NCBI GenBank assembly: GCA_030549335.1
Contig: CM060196.1
Coordinates: 25,378,501-25,442,500, forward strand
Reading direction: 5' to 3'
From: Pontederia crassipes
Taxonomy: Eukaryota > Streptophyta > Magnoliopsida > Commelinales > Pontederiaceae
DNA length: 64,000 nt
The notes under the pieces were generated by a model that was not told the DNA's origin, ran no database searches, and saw nothing but the letters and a program-made list of their open reading frames with translations. Below are positions 1 to 11,014 of this stretch, one piece after another; within the stretch, counting starts at the first letter, position 1, and each line of letters begins with the position of its first letter. The position numbers were made by a program, and so were the translations under genes.

Positions 1-506
1 TCGACCGGTACACTTTCTTTTATAAAAAATATAACTGTTGGCTAATTTTGCACTGTTCGGTCGACCTATCTTTTGGACCGATCGACCGGTACCTCGACCG
101 CTATAGTCTCGACATTCTGCTGATTGAAATTGGGCATTTTCTGCAGTGACTGGTCGACCTATGTTCTGGACCAGTCAACTGATATTTTGGACCGGACGAC
201 CTATGTTCCTGATCGGTCGACCTATTTTTCAACCGGCAGCTCGACCGTCCTGCACTATTTTAAATATAACTTTTTGCACAGTTATTCAAATGAGATAATT
301 TTTTATTCTATGAAAAGCTAACATAATTCTCTACAATTTTGATACCAATCCAAAATCTAATAGGATCATAGTTAATTATTTAATTAAAGTGAAGTGCATA
401 AAGTTATCCCTTTTTCTTTAAACTTTTTCAGCATTTTAACTTTAATCTTTCGAGGTTTGTATCATCAAAATATAATTTTATATATCACTAAAACTTAGAT
501 CCAACA
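1..506 (-). repeat. 3' LTR (partial) of Sirevirus-like copy 1
   Basis: This matches positions of about 3590-4053 in the same orientation. On the minus strand it begins at 506 with TGTTGGATC, directly after a polypurine tract, and it runs off the left edge of the window. Its U3 part (1-245) carries repeated GGTCGACC-type palindromes. The rest of the LTR and the outer target duplication lie outside the window. Confidence 0.8.
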
Positions 507-524
507 ATCTCCCCCTTTTTTATT
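507..524 (-). other. polypurine tract of copy 1
   Basis: On the minus strand this reads A-rich then GGGGGAGAT, immediately before the LTR start TGTTGGATC at 506. This is the plus-strand primer position of an LTR retrotransposon. It fixes the element's orientation as minus. Confidence 0.8.
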
Positions 525-937
525 AAGACAAACCGAGAAATATGAAAAATGTATAAGTTGCGAAAATGTTATAAAATAAGTTGTAAAATCAATTTTGCTC
601 CCCCTAACACTTAACTTTCCTTACAATGATAGATATTCACATAAGTATAAATTGTAAGGAATTCTTCATATAAAGTGATATTCAGATCATATTTATCCTA
701 TATTTCTCCCCCTTTTGTTTCATCAAAAAGAATAATTTGTGTATGAAGCATATAGGAAATTATATGTAACCCCACCTTAGTCATGTCATCTTTGAAAAAA
801 AATTATTTTCCCCTTTTTTCATATTAGAAATATGTAAAATATTGCATCATAAAGAGTTAGTATGTAAGAAATAACTCTCCCTAATTTATGATTATTTTAT
901 AATGGCGAAATGGAAACAATTTGATGAAGGCCAAAAC

Positions 938-972
<35 letters not shown>

Positions 973-1800
973 TGGCATAAAATTTTGATACAACAATGAA
1001 ATTCATGATATGTCAAAATAAACTTTAATATGCTCCCCCTATCACTATTACCAATTTTAGATGTTCTCTCTTTTCAATGAAATAGTAATTTTGAATTTTT
1101 TTGAGTGAAATCAAAGATAAATGATAATTTTACCATAACCTTTGTGTCTTCACATTTCCAATTCCTCTTTTGCTTTACATGTGAAGCACACTTGAAAAAT
1201 AATCATTTAAACTTTGGTACCCAAACTTCTGTGGATCCAATTTTGTTAGTCAAAGTTCCTTTTGGAACCCATATCATCATATGTTTTGATGATTTTCTTA
1301 CTTTGCATTGATAAGCATAATGGCCATAAAATCCACATGCAAAATATGTAATATATGATTTTCTATCGTAGGGATGATTAGACTTTCAATAAGAGTTTTC
1401 ATGTCTAAAGTATTTCGTAGAATTATCTTTTTTTTACATAAGAACTAGTTTTATCATTATTTTGTGAATTTTTCAAAAGATCATTTTTCTTCTTTGCTTT
1501 TTCTAAAGAACATGCTAGTTTTACAATTTTACATGCATGTATAATTTTTAGAGTTTCAATTTCATTTTTTAAGTTTTCATTCTCCATAAAACATATATTC
1601 TTTTCTTCTTTTCAATTTTCAATCTCATGTCATAATTTCTCATTTTCCTCTTAAAGTGAGTAATATTTTTTTATAAGTGAGGAAAGTTCTTTATCTACAT
1701 CTAAAGAAAAATTCGACAAACTCCTCTTTGTTGATAGCATGTTGCCACCAGAAGCAGAACCCCCTGAGAGATGGTCAAGGTGCTAATTAGCTCACTCCAA
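525..1800 (-). other. non-coding 3' internal region of copy 1
   Basis: This stretch between the gag remnant and the 3' LTR has no pol-like reading frame. It holds further CTCCCC(C)T tracts near 597, 707 and 1030, which on the minus strand are extra polypurine-like tracts, and an (AT)n run at about 939-963. Repeated polypurine tracts before the 3' LTR are a known trait of Sireviruses. The AT-rich remainder shows nothing else. Confidence 0.55.
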
Positions 1801-1801
1801 G

Positions 1802-2828
1802 CTACTTCTGAGCCTGAGACTTCAATACGAGCCATACCCAACGAGATATTTCTTTGGAAGAGCTCGATGAGTCATTATTTGAAGGATTAGAAGTTACCTC
1901 ATCGTCGTGTGCCATTAAGCATAAGTATGCTTTATCACTGGAAGAGCTTGACAAGTCACTTGTTTTACTTGACTTTTCATACTTTTTCTTTTTATCTTTT
2001 CGAGATGTCTCTTCTTTGTGATTTTTGTATGATATTCGGGTAGGTTTCTCATTTGTTTTTTTTTTCTTCACCAACTTGAGATACTTATCTAATTTTCTTG
2101 TGTAGCGGACAAGTCTCTTTTCGTCCACTTCTTCTTCACTTGAGTCTTCTTCATTTGTATTTGCCTTTAATGCCAATGTTTTCTTCTTGGAGACTTTTTC
2201 TTCTTGATCTTCTTGGATTGAGACTTTATATGTTAAAAGTGAACCAATAAGATCATCAAAATCTAATTTATTTAGATCTTTTTCTTCAATTACGGTCGTA
2301 TACCATTTGGAGGAGAGAGATTTGATAATCTTTTTAACATTTGGGGGGTTAGTTATTGGCTCGCCCAATGAGGCTAAGCCATTCAAAATATCATTAAACT
2401 GAGCTACCATATCATTTATAGATTCATTATTATGCATTTTGAAATAATCATATTGATGGTTTAAAATATTCAATTTAGATTCTTTAACTTTGTCGATTTC
2501 TTCATAAGTAGTTATGAGCTTTTTTCAAATCTCGGTTGCAGTTTCACAACTTGAAATCTGATTAAACTTCGTTGAATTCAAAGCATAATAAAAATATATT
2601 TTTGGCTTTCCAATCAAGTTTTGAAAAAATCTTTTCTTTTTCTTTAGAATCAGTAGGTAACTTTTCATGAACATAATAACATTTTTCAACTATGTCCTAC
2701 GTATCGATATCAATAGAATAAATATATGCTTGAATTATAATTTTCCAAAATGCAAAATTTGATGCATTTAAAAGGAGAGGACGACTAATTGATTGTCCTT
2801 CGGCAAAATTAAAACTACTTGATGCCAT
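1802..2828 (-). pseudogene. copia-type gag (UBN2 family), decayed
   Basis: This is a remnant of the capsid (gag) gene of a Ty1/copia element. The start is ATG at 2826-2828, giving MASSSFNFAEGQSISRPLL, the usual N-terminus of DUF4219/UBN2 gag proteins. Stops and a frame change fall between about 2700 and 2473. From 2473 to 1802 a 223-residue open frame continues with NILNHQYDYFKM, NDILNGLASLGEP and a Lys/Glu-rich tail ending in a Ser run and LMAHDDEV. The zinc knuckle expected before the Ser run is degenerate: the region PTRISYKNHKEE lacks the cysteines. No protease, integrase or reverse transcriptase follows before the 3' LTR, so this element depends on another for movement. The same gene with the same gap in pol occurs at 59150-60111. 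Confidence 0.8.
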
Positions 2829-2920
2829 AGCTCTAAAGATTGTTAAATATTAAAAAAAAGTGATCAAATCTTGAAATGATTAAAACTTAAAATGATTTGA
2901 TCTTAAAACAAGAGCAACCC

Positions 2921-2932
2921 GCTCTGAAACCA
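2921..2932 (-). other. primer binding site of copy 1 (initiator-Met tRNA type)
   Basis: On the minus strand this reads TGGTTTCAGAGC, one base from the TGGTATCAGAGC complementary to the 3' end of plant initiator methionine tRNA. It lies two bases from the LTR edge at 2935. It primes minus-strand DNA synthesis in copia and many gypsy elements. Confidence 0.8.
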
Positions 2933-2934
2933 AT

Positions 2935-4053
2935 TGTAGGATCCCAAAGAACACCAAGAGAGGGGGGTGAATTGATGTTCAATTCGAAAATGTTGATTTC
3001 ACAAAAATCATCACGAAAGCTTAAAATCAATTTTTTAAATCCTTTACAATTCAAATCATAAATTCAATATTAGAGGGAGAGAGAGAGAGAAAATCAAATG
3101 CAAACACACGATAGTTATTGATGAGGTTCGGCCACACCTTGACCTACGTCCTCGCTCCGACTTCTCGATCTCGAGACCGTCGGAGATTGCACTAAAACTC
3201 TTCCTTAATTTCAAATGGGGCAAGGAAGAACGTCATTTACATCAACCATCTTTTCTCCACTTCAAAAGGCAAGGTAACCTCTCCTCCTAAGAAGCTAATC
3301 TTTTCTCTCGCTCAAGAGGTAAGATTTTGAACATCTTTTACACAGGAGTTCTCTCAGTATTTTTCTAAATAAAATGTTTCTCTCTTTTAGAAAGCTAAGC
3401 TCATAAGAGAAGAAGAGAGAAAGAAGAGAAAACTAAAAATGAAAACTTCAAGAAGAATGTCTTATTTTGATAACTTGAAATTTTTCTTCAAGGCTTGGAT
3501 GAGTGCTCTTCCTTATGACTTTGGCACTCCTTTTATAGGCTTCTGCAAGTGAGAAAGTTGTCCAAAAATTATTCCACAATTTTTTCTTCAAATTTGACCA
3601 TTACTGTTTATTTAACTCGAAGGCCGGTCGATTGCACATATGGATTGGTCGACCGGTACTTCGATCGGTACAGTCTCAACATTCTGCTGGTTGAAATTGG
3701 GCATTTTCTGTACTGATCGATCGACGTGTTCTGGATCGGTCGACCGATATTCTGGACCGGTCGACCTATGTTCCTGATCGGTCAACCTATTTTCCAGTCG
3801 ACAGCTCGACCGCCCTGCACTATTTTAAGCATAACTTTTTGCACAATTATCCAAATAAGATAATTTTTTATTCTATGGAAAGCTAATAGAATTCTCTACA
3901 ACTTTGATATTTATGCATAGTTAATTATTTAATCAAAGTGTAGTGCATAAAGTTCTCTTTTTCTTTAATCTTTTTTAGCATTTTAACTTTAATCTTTCGA
4001 GGTTTGTATCATCAAAATATAATTTCATATATCACTAAAACTTAGGTCCAACA
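2935..4053 (-). repeat. 5' LTR of Sirevirus-like copy 1
   Basis: This 1119-bp LTR has minus-strand ends TGTTGGACC and GGATCCTACA, nearly perfect short inverted ends. A TATA box (TATAAAAGG, minus strand) is at 3529-3537, so U3 is about 520 bp and R-U5 about 570 bp. The U3 portion at 3620-3815 is an array of GGTCGACC/ACCGGTCGA palindromes. CpG palindromes in U3 are a recognised Sirevirus hallmark, though of a different sequence in other hosts. Confidence 0.8.
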
Positions 4054-5444
4054 GTCTGAAACTCCTTCAGATGATTAAACTAGAAAATGTCAATATTCAA
4101 AAATAATGTTGATAACCAATTGATTGATCGAAACCATTTTAGGTGACCAATCTCGATTATCAAGCTAGAAGAGCTTCTAACAATGGACTAGCCCTAACCA
4201 ATCGAGGAAGAAGAAAGTAGTTCTAGTGGACAGTCGATCAAGTTTCGATCGATCGAAACTCTCGATTGGAAGTTCGAGAACCTCCTCACGTTATAATGGA
4301 CGATCGGACCTCTTCCAAACGACCGATCGTATATGGCTTTAGAACGGTCCATGGATGAACTCAGAATAGATGATCATACCCTTTCGGTCATCCGATGGAC
4401 ACAAACAAAATGGATGACCCCTCTTTCGGATGATCGCTCGACTTTTCGAGCGTCCAATCTATGGATAGAAGAATACGACCTTAACATAAACCACTTGATT
4501 TGACAAGCTTATGTCCACCTGATTGATTACCGATTGATATGAACTTAATGATGATTCAAAGCCACTTTTTACTCCTTACAGCCTTGATTGATCTAAGTGA
4601 TCGAAAGAAATACTCACGAATGATAAGATAAAACATGAGAGTTGTCGTTTGCCTATCTAGATGAGAGATTCTCTCCTACAATTATTTTCACCTTGCACGA
4701 GGTCATATTGCCCAACAGGACAGTAGCCGTGGTACTGAACCCCATTGGCCACCATGGACCAAGTAATTACACAATTGTGTGTTTACAATGATATTTCCTA
4801 AAAGTGAAGAGTTATTCCAACCCATGAATAAGATGAAAGACTATGAATGTTAAAGATGAATGGAAGGACCTTGTCATTATGAACATGAATAATGAACATG
4901 AAAAATGAAATGAAAATACATGAACCACTATGATGAACTCTTTATCAATTCTCCAAGATTATTCTCTCTTATGCTTGATTTATATATTTGCTTCATGCAT
5001 CTTCTGACGGACTTCATGACCTATATGAATTCACACTTAATTTTATGCTAACGATTGAACGTGCTTCGCGGTGTGATCCTCACAAGTACATGAGATGTTT
5101 GTGAGCGAGGTTGATGTATATGCGGCGACTACAACTCGGGTGCCATGTGCACATGGTTATTATATGGAGTCTTTTTCATTCATAATATCGAGTTGTATTT
5201 TTTATTACGTACCAAACCTATCGAGTTGTACATGGCATACACTTTATATGCCTTATAAGATGATGGATATGATATATTTTTAGCTTCCGCATGTCTTATC
5301 ATTGCTTATTATAATATTGTATTTTTAGTCTTCTGCTTATATGTCACTCTTCTTTATCATCTGGGCCAATGAAAGAGTAAGGACCGAAAAAGTAGTGTAG
5401 ATTTTACCACGTGATGGAGTTAAATTTCGGAGAGTTATTTATGT
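4054..5444 (+). repeat. diverged gypsy-type LTR fragment (tentative)
   Basis: Parts of this stretch resemble the reverse complement of the G2 LTR: a phrase with 'tttatgctaacg.ttga' near 5040, a 'gtgatcctcacaag' phrase near 5075, and 'agcttccgcatgt' near 5283 followed by 'gtcttctgctt'. It may end at about 5444 with 'ggagttaaatttcgg', similar to chromovirus LTR ends. At 4200-4440 it holds clustered GATCGATCGAAAC and GACCGATCG motifs. No coding is evident. The left edge abuts the copy 1 LTR, so copy 1 may have inserted into it. Confidence 0.35.
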
Positions 5445-5678
5445 GCATTCATGAGTGTGAATATTATCAAAGAGTGCCTCAATAACAAAAATACTATTAT
5501 TTCTCTCATTGTTTTTGGATACTCGAAATAGTTTTCTAATCACTAAGCTTATTTCATGCTCACCTCTATTGGTTTATCTTTTTTATTTACAGTAATGATA
5601 ACCCTTACATGCTTGCTTGTCTAAGTTAATAGGAATAGAATGTGATATTTGTGAGGAATGTAGTAGTTAGTTCAACAG

Positions 5679-5684
5679 TATATA

Positions 5685-5720
<36 letters not shown>

Positions 5721-5732
5721 TGTATGTATGTA
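5679..5732. repeat. compound microsatellite (TA)n(TGTA)n
   Basis: A short TA run is followed by about ten TGTA units. It is a simple-sequence locus that is likely length-variable. Confidence 0.95.
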
Positions 5733-6464
5733 CATTGGCGAGAATTTTTTATATTTTTCTCTTGTACTATTTTTTAGGATTTTAGTCCAATTATGGACCC
5801 AAGTTGATTAATCAGGCCTTTAAAATGGCTGCTCCAAGTAATTATTAAAAGAAAATTAATCCTCATAAATTATCTAAAAAATTTCGAGGATTTATATTTC
5901 TATAGTAAAACTAAATAAATGTCAATCAAAGCAAAAATAAAGGAATGAGTTATAATCAAATTAGGAAGTAGAAAATAAATGTTAGTAAAAAAATTATACC
6001 AGCTAGTATAGGAATAAACAATCCTATATCAGAGAGGGATAGAGCAACAGTTCGCGGTGTTGTGTAATGCGGAATTGGCAATAGATCACCATAATGCACT
6101 GGTGCAGATGTCTCTCCTAGCCGAAACCGGCAAATAGTTGAACCGCTCGCTGAATTGCGTATGTGAATTGCTCATCTGAACCAAAAAGAAAAGTAAGTGA
6201 GCCGCTTAGTTGAACCACATATTTTCTTTATTCCACCATTGATCTCGAATCCCATCGCACGTGCTGTAGCATCATATTACATGTTTAGGTGTGATTAAAT
6301 TTTAAGGTTTGTTAATGGGCTACCATCATGCTCTTTATATCTAGTGCAAGATCAATGACAGATTAAAAAACAAGTTCAACGACAGATTAAAAAAATGCGT
6401 GATTCACTAAGCAAGTCATCCGGTCCAACATGGTTCAACGGTGAGTTCAGAGTTCTCTCTCACG
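5733..6464. other. unassigned non-coding stretch
   Basis: There is no convincing reading frame or recognised repeat between the microsatellite and the inverted LTR segment that begins near 6465. A short GC-richer patch (6040-6260) has repeated 'gaaccgc' and 'gaaccac' words but no identifiable origin. Confidence 0.5.
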
Positions 6465-7355
6465 GTTTATGCCTACGTATTGACCCATGATTTGCTTTGC
6501 ATATCTGAGACTCTTGATTGTGAAGCTCTCCTCAGTTGTATGACACACAATCATAGAGGGATATGTATTGACCCATGATTTGCTCTGCATATCCGTGACT
6601 CTTGATTATGAAGCTCTGCTTAATTGTATGACACATGATCATACATGGATATGTATTGACCCATGATGAGTATGTGCAATGACACATGTGTGGAGTTTAA
6701 ATATGAAAATTATGATATCTTGAGTCACTTTTACTTATGTGAAAGTTCATATGATTTGACAAGTTATGTTATATGTGCTATGCTTTAAATGTTTTCTCAT
6801 ACGAAAGAAATGTGGTTATTTTAAATGTTATATGCTATATGCACTTGTATTGTTCCCCTATGTTGTACTTTTATTTCACTCACTGAGCAAATGATTATTG
6901 TTCATGGTACCCATTTTAAAATTTTCAGATACTCATAAGTTCTTGAGTTGAGTCGACTCAGAGCTTGTTTTGCTGTATATAGAAGAGGTCGAGCCGCTGG
7001 AGCACTTTAATCCCCCTTCACTTTTAATTTTTTTTGAAGTATGCATATGTAATAGATATAGTCTTAGATGTTGTAATTAAGTTTGAGAGACTTTTTATAA
7101 GGTTGTATAAGATTTGATCCTGTGGGGTTATATGTGAGATAGGTTGTAAAACAATGATGATAATATGTGAATGTCAAGTCTTATAACTTTTATTTCAACT
7201 CTGATAATAGATATATGCATCTTTTGTATGTATTGACAAATACCACAAGATAAGTAAGGGATGAGGTTTTGTCGATTTTATTTTCAGAATTGCTAAACAT
7301 AATTAAGGGATACAAAAATTGAGATTAGAACTTAGTCACGGAATTGGGTGTAATA
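6465..7355 (+). repeat. inverted terminal part of a G1-family LTR
   Basis: This is the reverse complement of about 13909-14800, the U5 end of the G1 5' LTR. Shared marks are the repeated phrase 'tattgacccatgat' (6475-6670), 'gagtcgactcagagcttgttttgct', and the terminus at 7346-7355, GGGTGTAATA, which equals the LTR end GGGTGTGACA with two C-to-T type changes. At 7356 the sequence switches abruptly to the minus-orientation LTR. It is therefore a U5 end joined in inverted orientation to an interior LTR site. Confidence 0.75.
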
Positions 7356-8939
7356 GATATGTTTCAATAATAACAATAATAATCTTTGTCTGAGGTAATA
7401 CCATAAATAAAAGAATTAACATAGAACGTTTTGCTATGTTGTAAATTTACCCACTCACCTTGTACTTTATCACTTCAAAGTGGTTTATTAGATTTCCTCC
7501 CTTTCACTTGAAACTTGAGGTTTTCCTACAAACAATAATGTCTTTTTACTTCCCAATCACTAGTAAGATAATATGTAATGCATGCTCATGATGTATGAAT
7601 GATTATGCACCCAAAAATGCATATAACCTATTCTAATACCAATTTCTAACTTCAGACATTTATATTCATAAGCTATTCCACACTTGAAACTTTTCAATTC
7701 CCCAAAGCTTAACTAGGTGCTATTTCAGGATTTCAGACTGAGTGTCTGTCAATAAATAATTCATAACTTCTTAACCACATGAAAAAATCTTATGATTCTA
7801 GATTAATTAGAAACTAGACATACCAAGGTTTTCAACCCCCAAGTATCATTGTCAAATTCCAAGTGAGTAAGTCAGGACATCCCAAGCAATCTGACCTAGG
7901 ATTTGTGCCCTAGTAGACCGTGTGTCACTGAAATATTGATTCATATATTTATTCATACTTGTTCATTTAACTAGGGCATAATTTTTCTGAAAACTAGACT
8001 TCATTAGTATTTTGTCATAAAAATTAGAGAATTTAACTCGCTACATAGACTTATAACAAAAATAGTTAATTCGGGTCGCAATATGTCAATGTCCTGGAAT
8101 CTGACAGAAGCATCACTATGAAATGAAAAATTCATTTCTCCCAAAATACAAGTTCAACTAGGATGATTCCAATCTCACCGAACCCTTGGAATGTCTATTT
8201 AAGAATATCCAAATTTCAAATCCTAATTCACTCTATTCTAATCGTGCCCTAATTTACAAATAAAACTTGTACTAGACTCGGGACAGGATGAGTGACTTGC
8301 GAAGATAAGTTCATAACTTCCTCTATAAAACTTCTTTTTAGGTGATTACAGAGGCCATGGAAAGCTAACTTCTAATGTTATAAAATTTAATAATTTATGG
8401 TTCATTTATCATCAAGTAATGATTCTCTCAATCAGAAGAAAAATTTTCGGATCAAAACTCACCTGGAACAGCCGACGTTCCCGATTTTCCCCAGGTCAGT
8501 TTGCTCGAGATCTTCCTTCGGTAATTTTTCTACGGTGAAAATATAATGTTAAGTGGCTTATATATTTTTTCAGGTCTTATGACGATTTGGAAAAATATCC
8601 CTTTGAGCAGCTCTCACCTGTTTACTTCAGCTGCTTGGAACTTAAGTGATGGCCAATCACATTTTTTTTTTATCATAACTAAGTATTTTAACCCTAATTA
8701 AGCTTACTTAATCCTATTTAAACATATATATTATAATATTTATAAATTTTATGATTTATTCCTAATAACCCTATATAATTACTTTGTAAAGTTTATCGAT
8801 AATTAAGTAATCATTATGCACTAATCAAAATATTAATTACTATATACAAATATCACTAAATAGACATCCAAACTAACTTGGTATGTTAATTAAATGCATG
8901 ATTATGCACAAATGATGTGTTTAGGGCACGTCCGTGATA
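7356..8939 (-). repeat. 3' LTR of gypsy element G1 (U3 and part of R-U5)
   Basis: This is a direct repeat of 15148-16740, matching almost base for base by eye. On the minus strand it starts at 8939 with TATCACGGACGTGCCC directly after a polypurine tract. The first base pair TG of the LTR has become TA. A TATA-like stretch (minus strand, TATATAAGCC) lies near 8555. The remaining 1.2 kb of the LTR is not present in direct orientation; an inverted piece of it occupies 6465-7355. Confidence 0.8.
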
Positions 8940-8961
8940 ATTCTCCCCTTCTTTAAAAAAA
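8940..8961 (-). other. polypurine tract of G1
   Basis: On the minus strand this reads TTAAAGAAGGGGAGAAT, ending at the 3' LTR start (8939). It marks the plus-strand primer of G1. Confidence 0.75.
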
Positions 8962-9036
8962 TTTTGTTCCCGAAATTTGGTTACTTGTTTGAGGGAATAA
9001 GAATGGATATTTTTCTCTTATTTGATCCTCTCGCTC

Positions 9037-9420
9037 TCAAGTTGCCTCTTCTCTTGAATGATTTCTCCAAAGAACCAAAACTAATGGAATCTTTCGATTC
9101 CGTAGTTCTTTTTCCTTTCTTCCAATAATTTGCACTTGAATCTCTTCATATGATAAATCCTCTTGTACTTGAATAGATTGGGGCTCCAATACATGAGAAG
9201 AATTTGATAGATATTGTCGAAGCATAGAGACATGAAAGACATCATGAATACGTGATAACTCTGGTGATAGCGCTAATCGATATGCAACTGGTCCAATACG
9301 CTCTAAAATTTCATACGGTCCTACATATTTCGGACTTAACTTTCCTTTCTTTCCAAATCGTATGACACCTTTCCAAGGTGAAACTTTTAAGAAAACCTTA
9401 CTGCCCACTTCATCCTTCAT
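9037..9420 (-). pseudogene. G1 integrase C-terminus with chromodomain
   Basis: The reading frame begins with the linker after the integrase core ([31 protein letters not shown]) and passes through the GPY/F-type module, with [19 protein letters not shown]-like wording and [12 protein letters not shown]. It then enters a chromodomain ([19 protein letters not shown] followed by [12 protein letters not shown]-like residues). A chromodomain at the integrase end defines the chromovirus branch of Ty3/gypsy, and together with the large LTRs it points to the Tekay/Del lineage. In living elements it directs integration to heterochromatin. The last residues are frameshifted near 9040. The upstream core is broken, so the protein is not functional. 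Confidence 0.85.
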
Positions 9421-9491
9421 TTCTCGACGATGTTGATCTGCATAACTCTTTTGTCGATTCTGTGTTGCCTTTAACTTTTGTTTGATGATTT

Positions 9492-10023
9492 TTAGGTTAT
9501 CGATAGTCTCTTGTACTTTTTATGGTCCCAAAAGAACTCTTGTACCTTTTTCATCCCAACATATCGGGTTCTACATTTTCTATCATATAATGCTTCAAAA
9601 GAAGCCATCTCGATACTTGAATGAAAGCTATTATTATAGGCAAACTCTGCTAATGGCAAGTGTTCGTCCCAATATCCCTTAAATTCTAGAATACAAGCTC
9701 TGAGCATTTCTTAAAGTGTTTGAATGGTTCTCTCCGATTGACCATCTGTTTGAGTATGAAATGAAGTACTAAACTTTAATTTTATACCTAAGGCATTTTG
9801 TAAACTATGTCAGAATCGAGAGGTAAACCGATGATCTCTATCAGATAGATGTTGGAATACCATATAGTCTCACAATTTCATCAATGTACAACTTGGCTAA
9901 TGTATTAAGAGAATCATCCTTTCGAATTGGTATAAAATGTGATGATTTGAAAAGACGATCAACTATTACCCAAATAGTGTCATGATTTTGTTTTGTTCTT
10001 GGCAAATTCGTTACAAAATCCAT
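9492..10023 (-). pseudogene. G1 integrase catalytic core, broken
   Basis: The first Asp of the DDE triad is in MDFVTNLPRTKQNHDTIWV followed by IVDRL (9841-10023). The second Asp (DRDHRFTSRF) and the Glu context (HTQTDGQSERTIQTL) are read on the minus strand between about 9840 and 9715, but an in-frame stop follows RF and another follows QTL. The tail (YWDEHLPLAEFAYNNSFHSS) continues at 9707-9492. The family normally has this core as one unbroken frame, so at least two stops have accumulated. Confidence 0.85.
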
Positions 10024-10101
10024 AGTGATTTCATCCCACTTGTATTCTGATATCGAAATTGATTGAAGAGTTCCGACTGGAGCTTTGTGTTCTGCTTTTA
10101 C

Positions 10102-10443
10102 CTACTGACATATTAAACATCGAGAAATATATTCTGCTATGTCTTTCTTCATACCGTGCCACCAAAAGTTTCTCCTCAAATATCTATACATCTTAGTACT
10201 TCCTGGATGTATAGTATAAGGCGAACAATGAGCTTCCTGCATTATTTCTTGCCTAAGATTTCCAAAATAAGGAACACATAACCTACTGCCAAACATTAAA
10301 GTCCCATCATCCTTTAATGAGAATTGTGTTTTCTCTCCGTTCTTTACTTGATTGATGATTTTCACTAACTCTTTATCTTGATCTTGATCTTGCACTTTGC
10401 GTATCCTCTCGGCTAGAATGGATCTAATTCTAAAGTGTGCCAA
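10102..10443 (-). pseudogene. G1 integrase zinc-binding (HHCC) domain
   Basis: The residues H, H, C, C appear in order: EAHCSPYTIHPGSTKMYRYL, then CLICQ at the end (C-x2-C). This is the N-terminal zinc finger of retrotransposon integrase, which helps multimerisation and binding of LTR ends. A stop at 10101 separates it from the core. Confidence 0.85.
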
Positions 10444-10449
10444 AAGTGC

Positions 10450-10941
10450 TCATTTCTCACTTGTCTTCAACACAACTCCTAAGGATTTCAGTTCAAATAG
10501 CAATGGTAACTGATAGACTTTTATATAGCCTAGAAGACTCGATGATTTTCGGCTAAGTGCATCTGCAACTACATTAGCTTTACCCGGATGATAATCAATT
10601 ATGCAATCATAGTATTTTAGTAACTCCATCCACTTTCTTTGACGTAAATTTAATTCTTTTTGTGTAAGAAAATATTTCAAACTCTTGTGATCTGTAAAAA
10701 TGTGACATGTCTCTCCATAAAAATAATGCCTCCATATCTTAAGAGCAAAAATAACTGCCGCTAACTCTAAATCATATGTTGGGTAGTTTAACTCATGTGG
10801 TTTGAGTTGTCGAGAAGCGTATGCAATAACTTTTCCATGTTGCATTAGAACACAACCCAACCCTTGTCTAGAAGCATCACCATACACCACATAGCCTTCA
10901 TATCTGTTGGGAGTGTCAACACTGGAGCATATGTTAAACAT
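10450..10941 (-). pseudogene. G1 RNase H domain
   Basis: The frame shows [17 protein letters not shown], with the first Asp of the RNase H active site, then the conserved [18 protein letters not shown] (Glu) and [10 protein letters not shown] (Asp). It ends in [17 protein letters not shown] with the last Asp. RNase H degrades the RNA strand of the RNA/DNA hybrid during reverse transcription. The domain itself looks unbroken over 163 residues, but it is separated by stops from RT (upstream) and IN (downstream). Confidence 0.9.
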
Positions 10942-11014
10942 CTCTTTAACTTTTTGAAACTATCTTGATATTGCTCTGTCTATTCGAATTTTACATTTTT
11001 TCGAAGAAGTCTAG

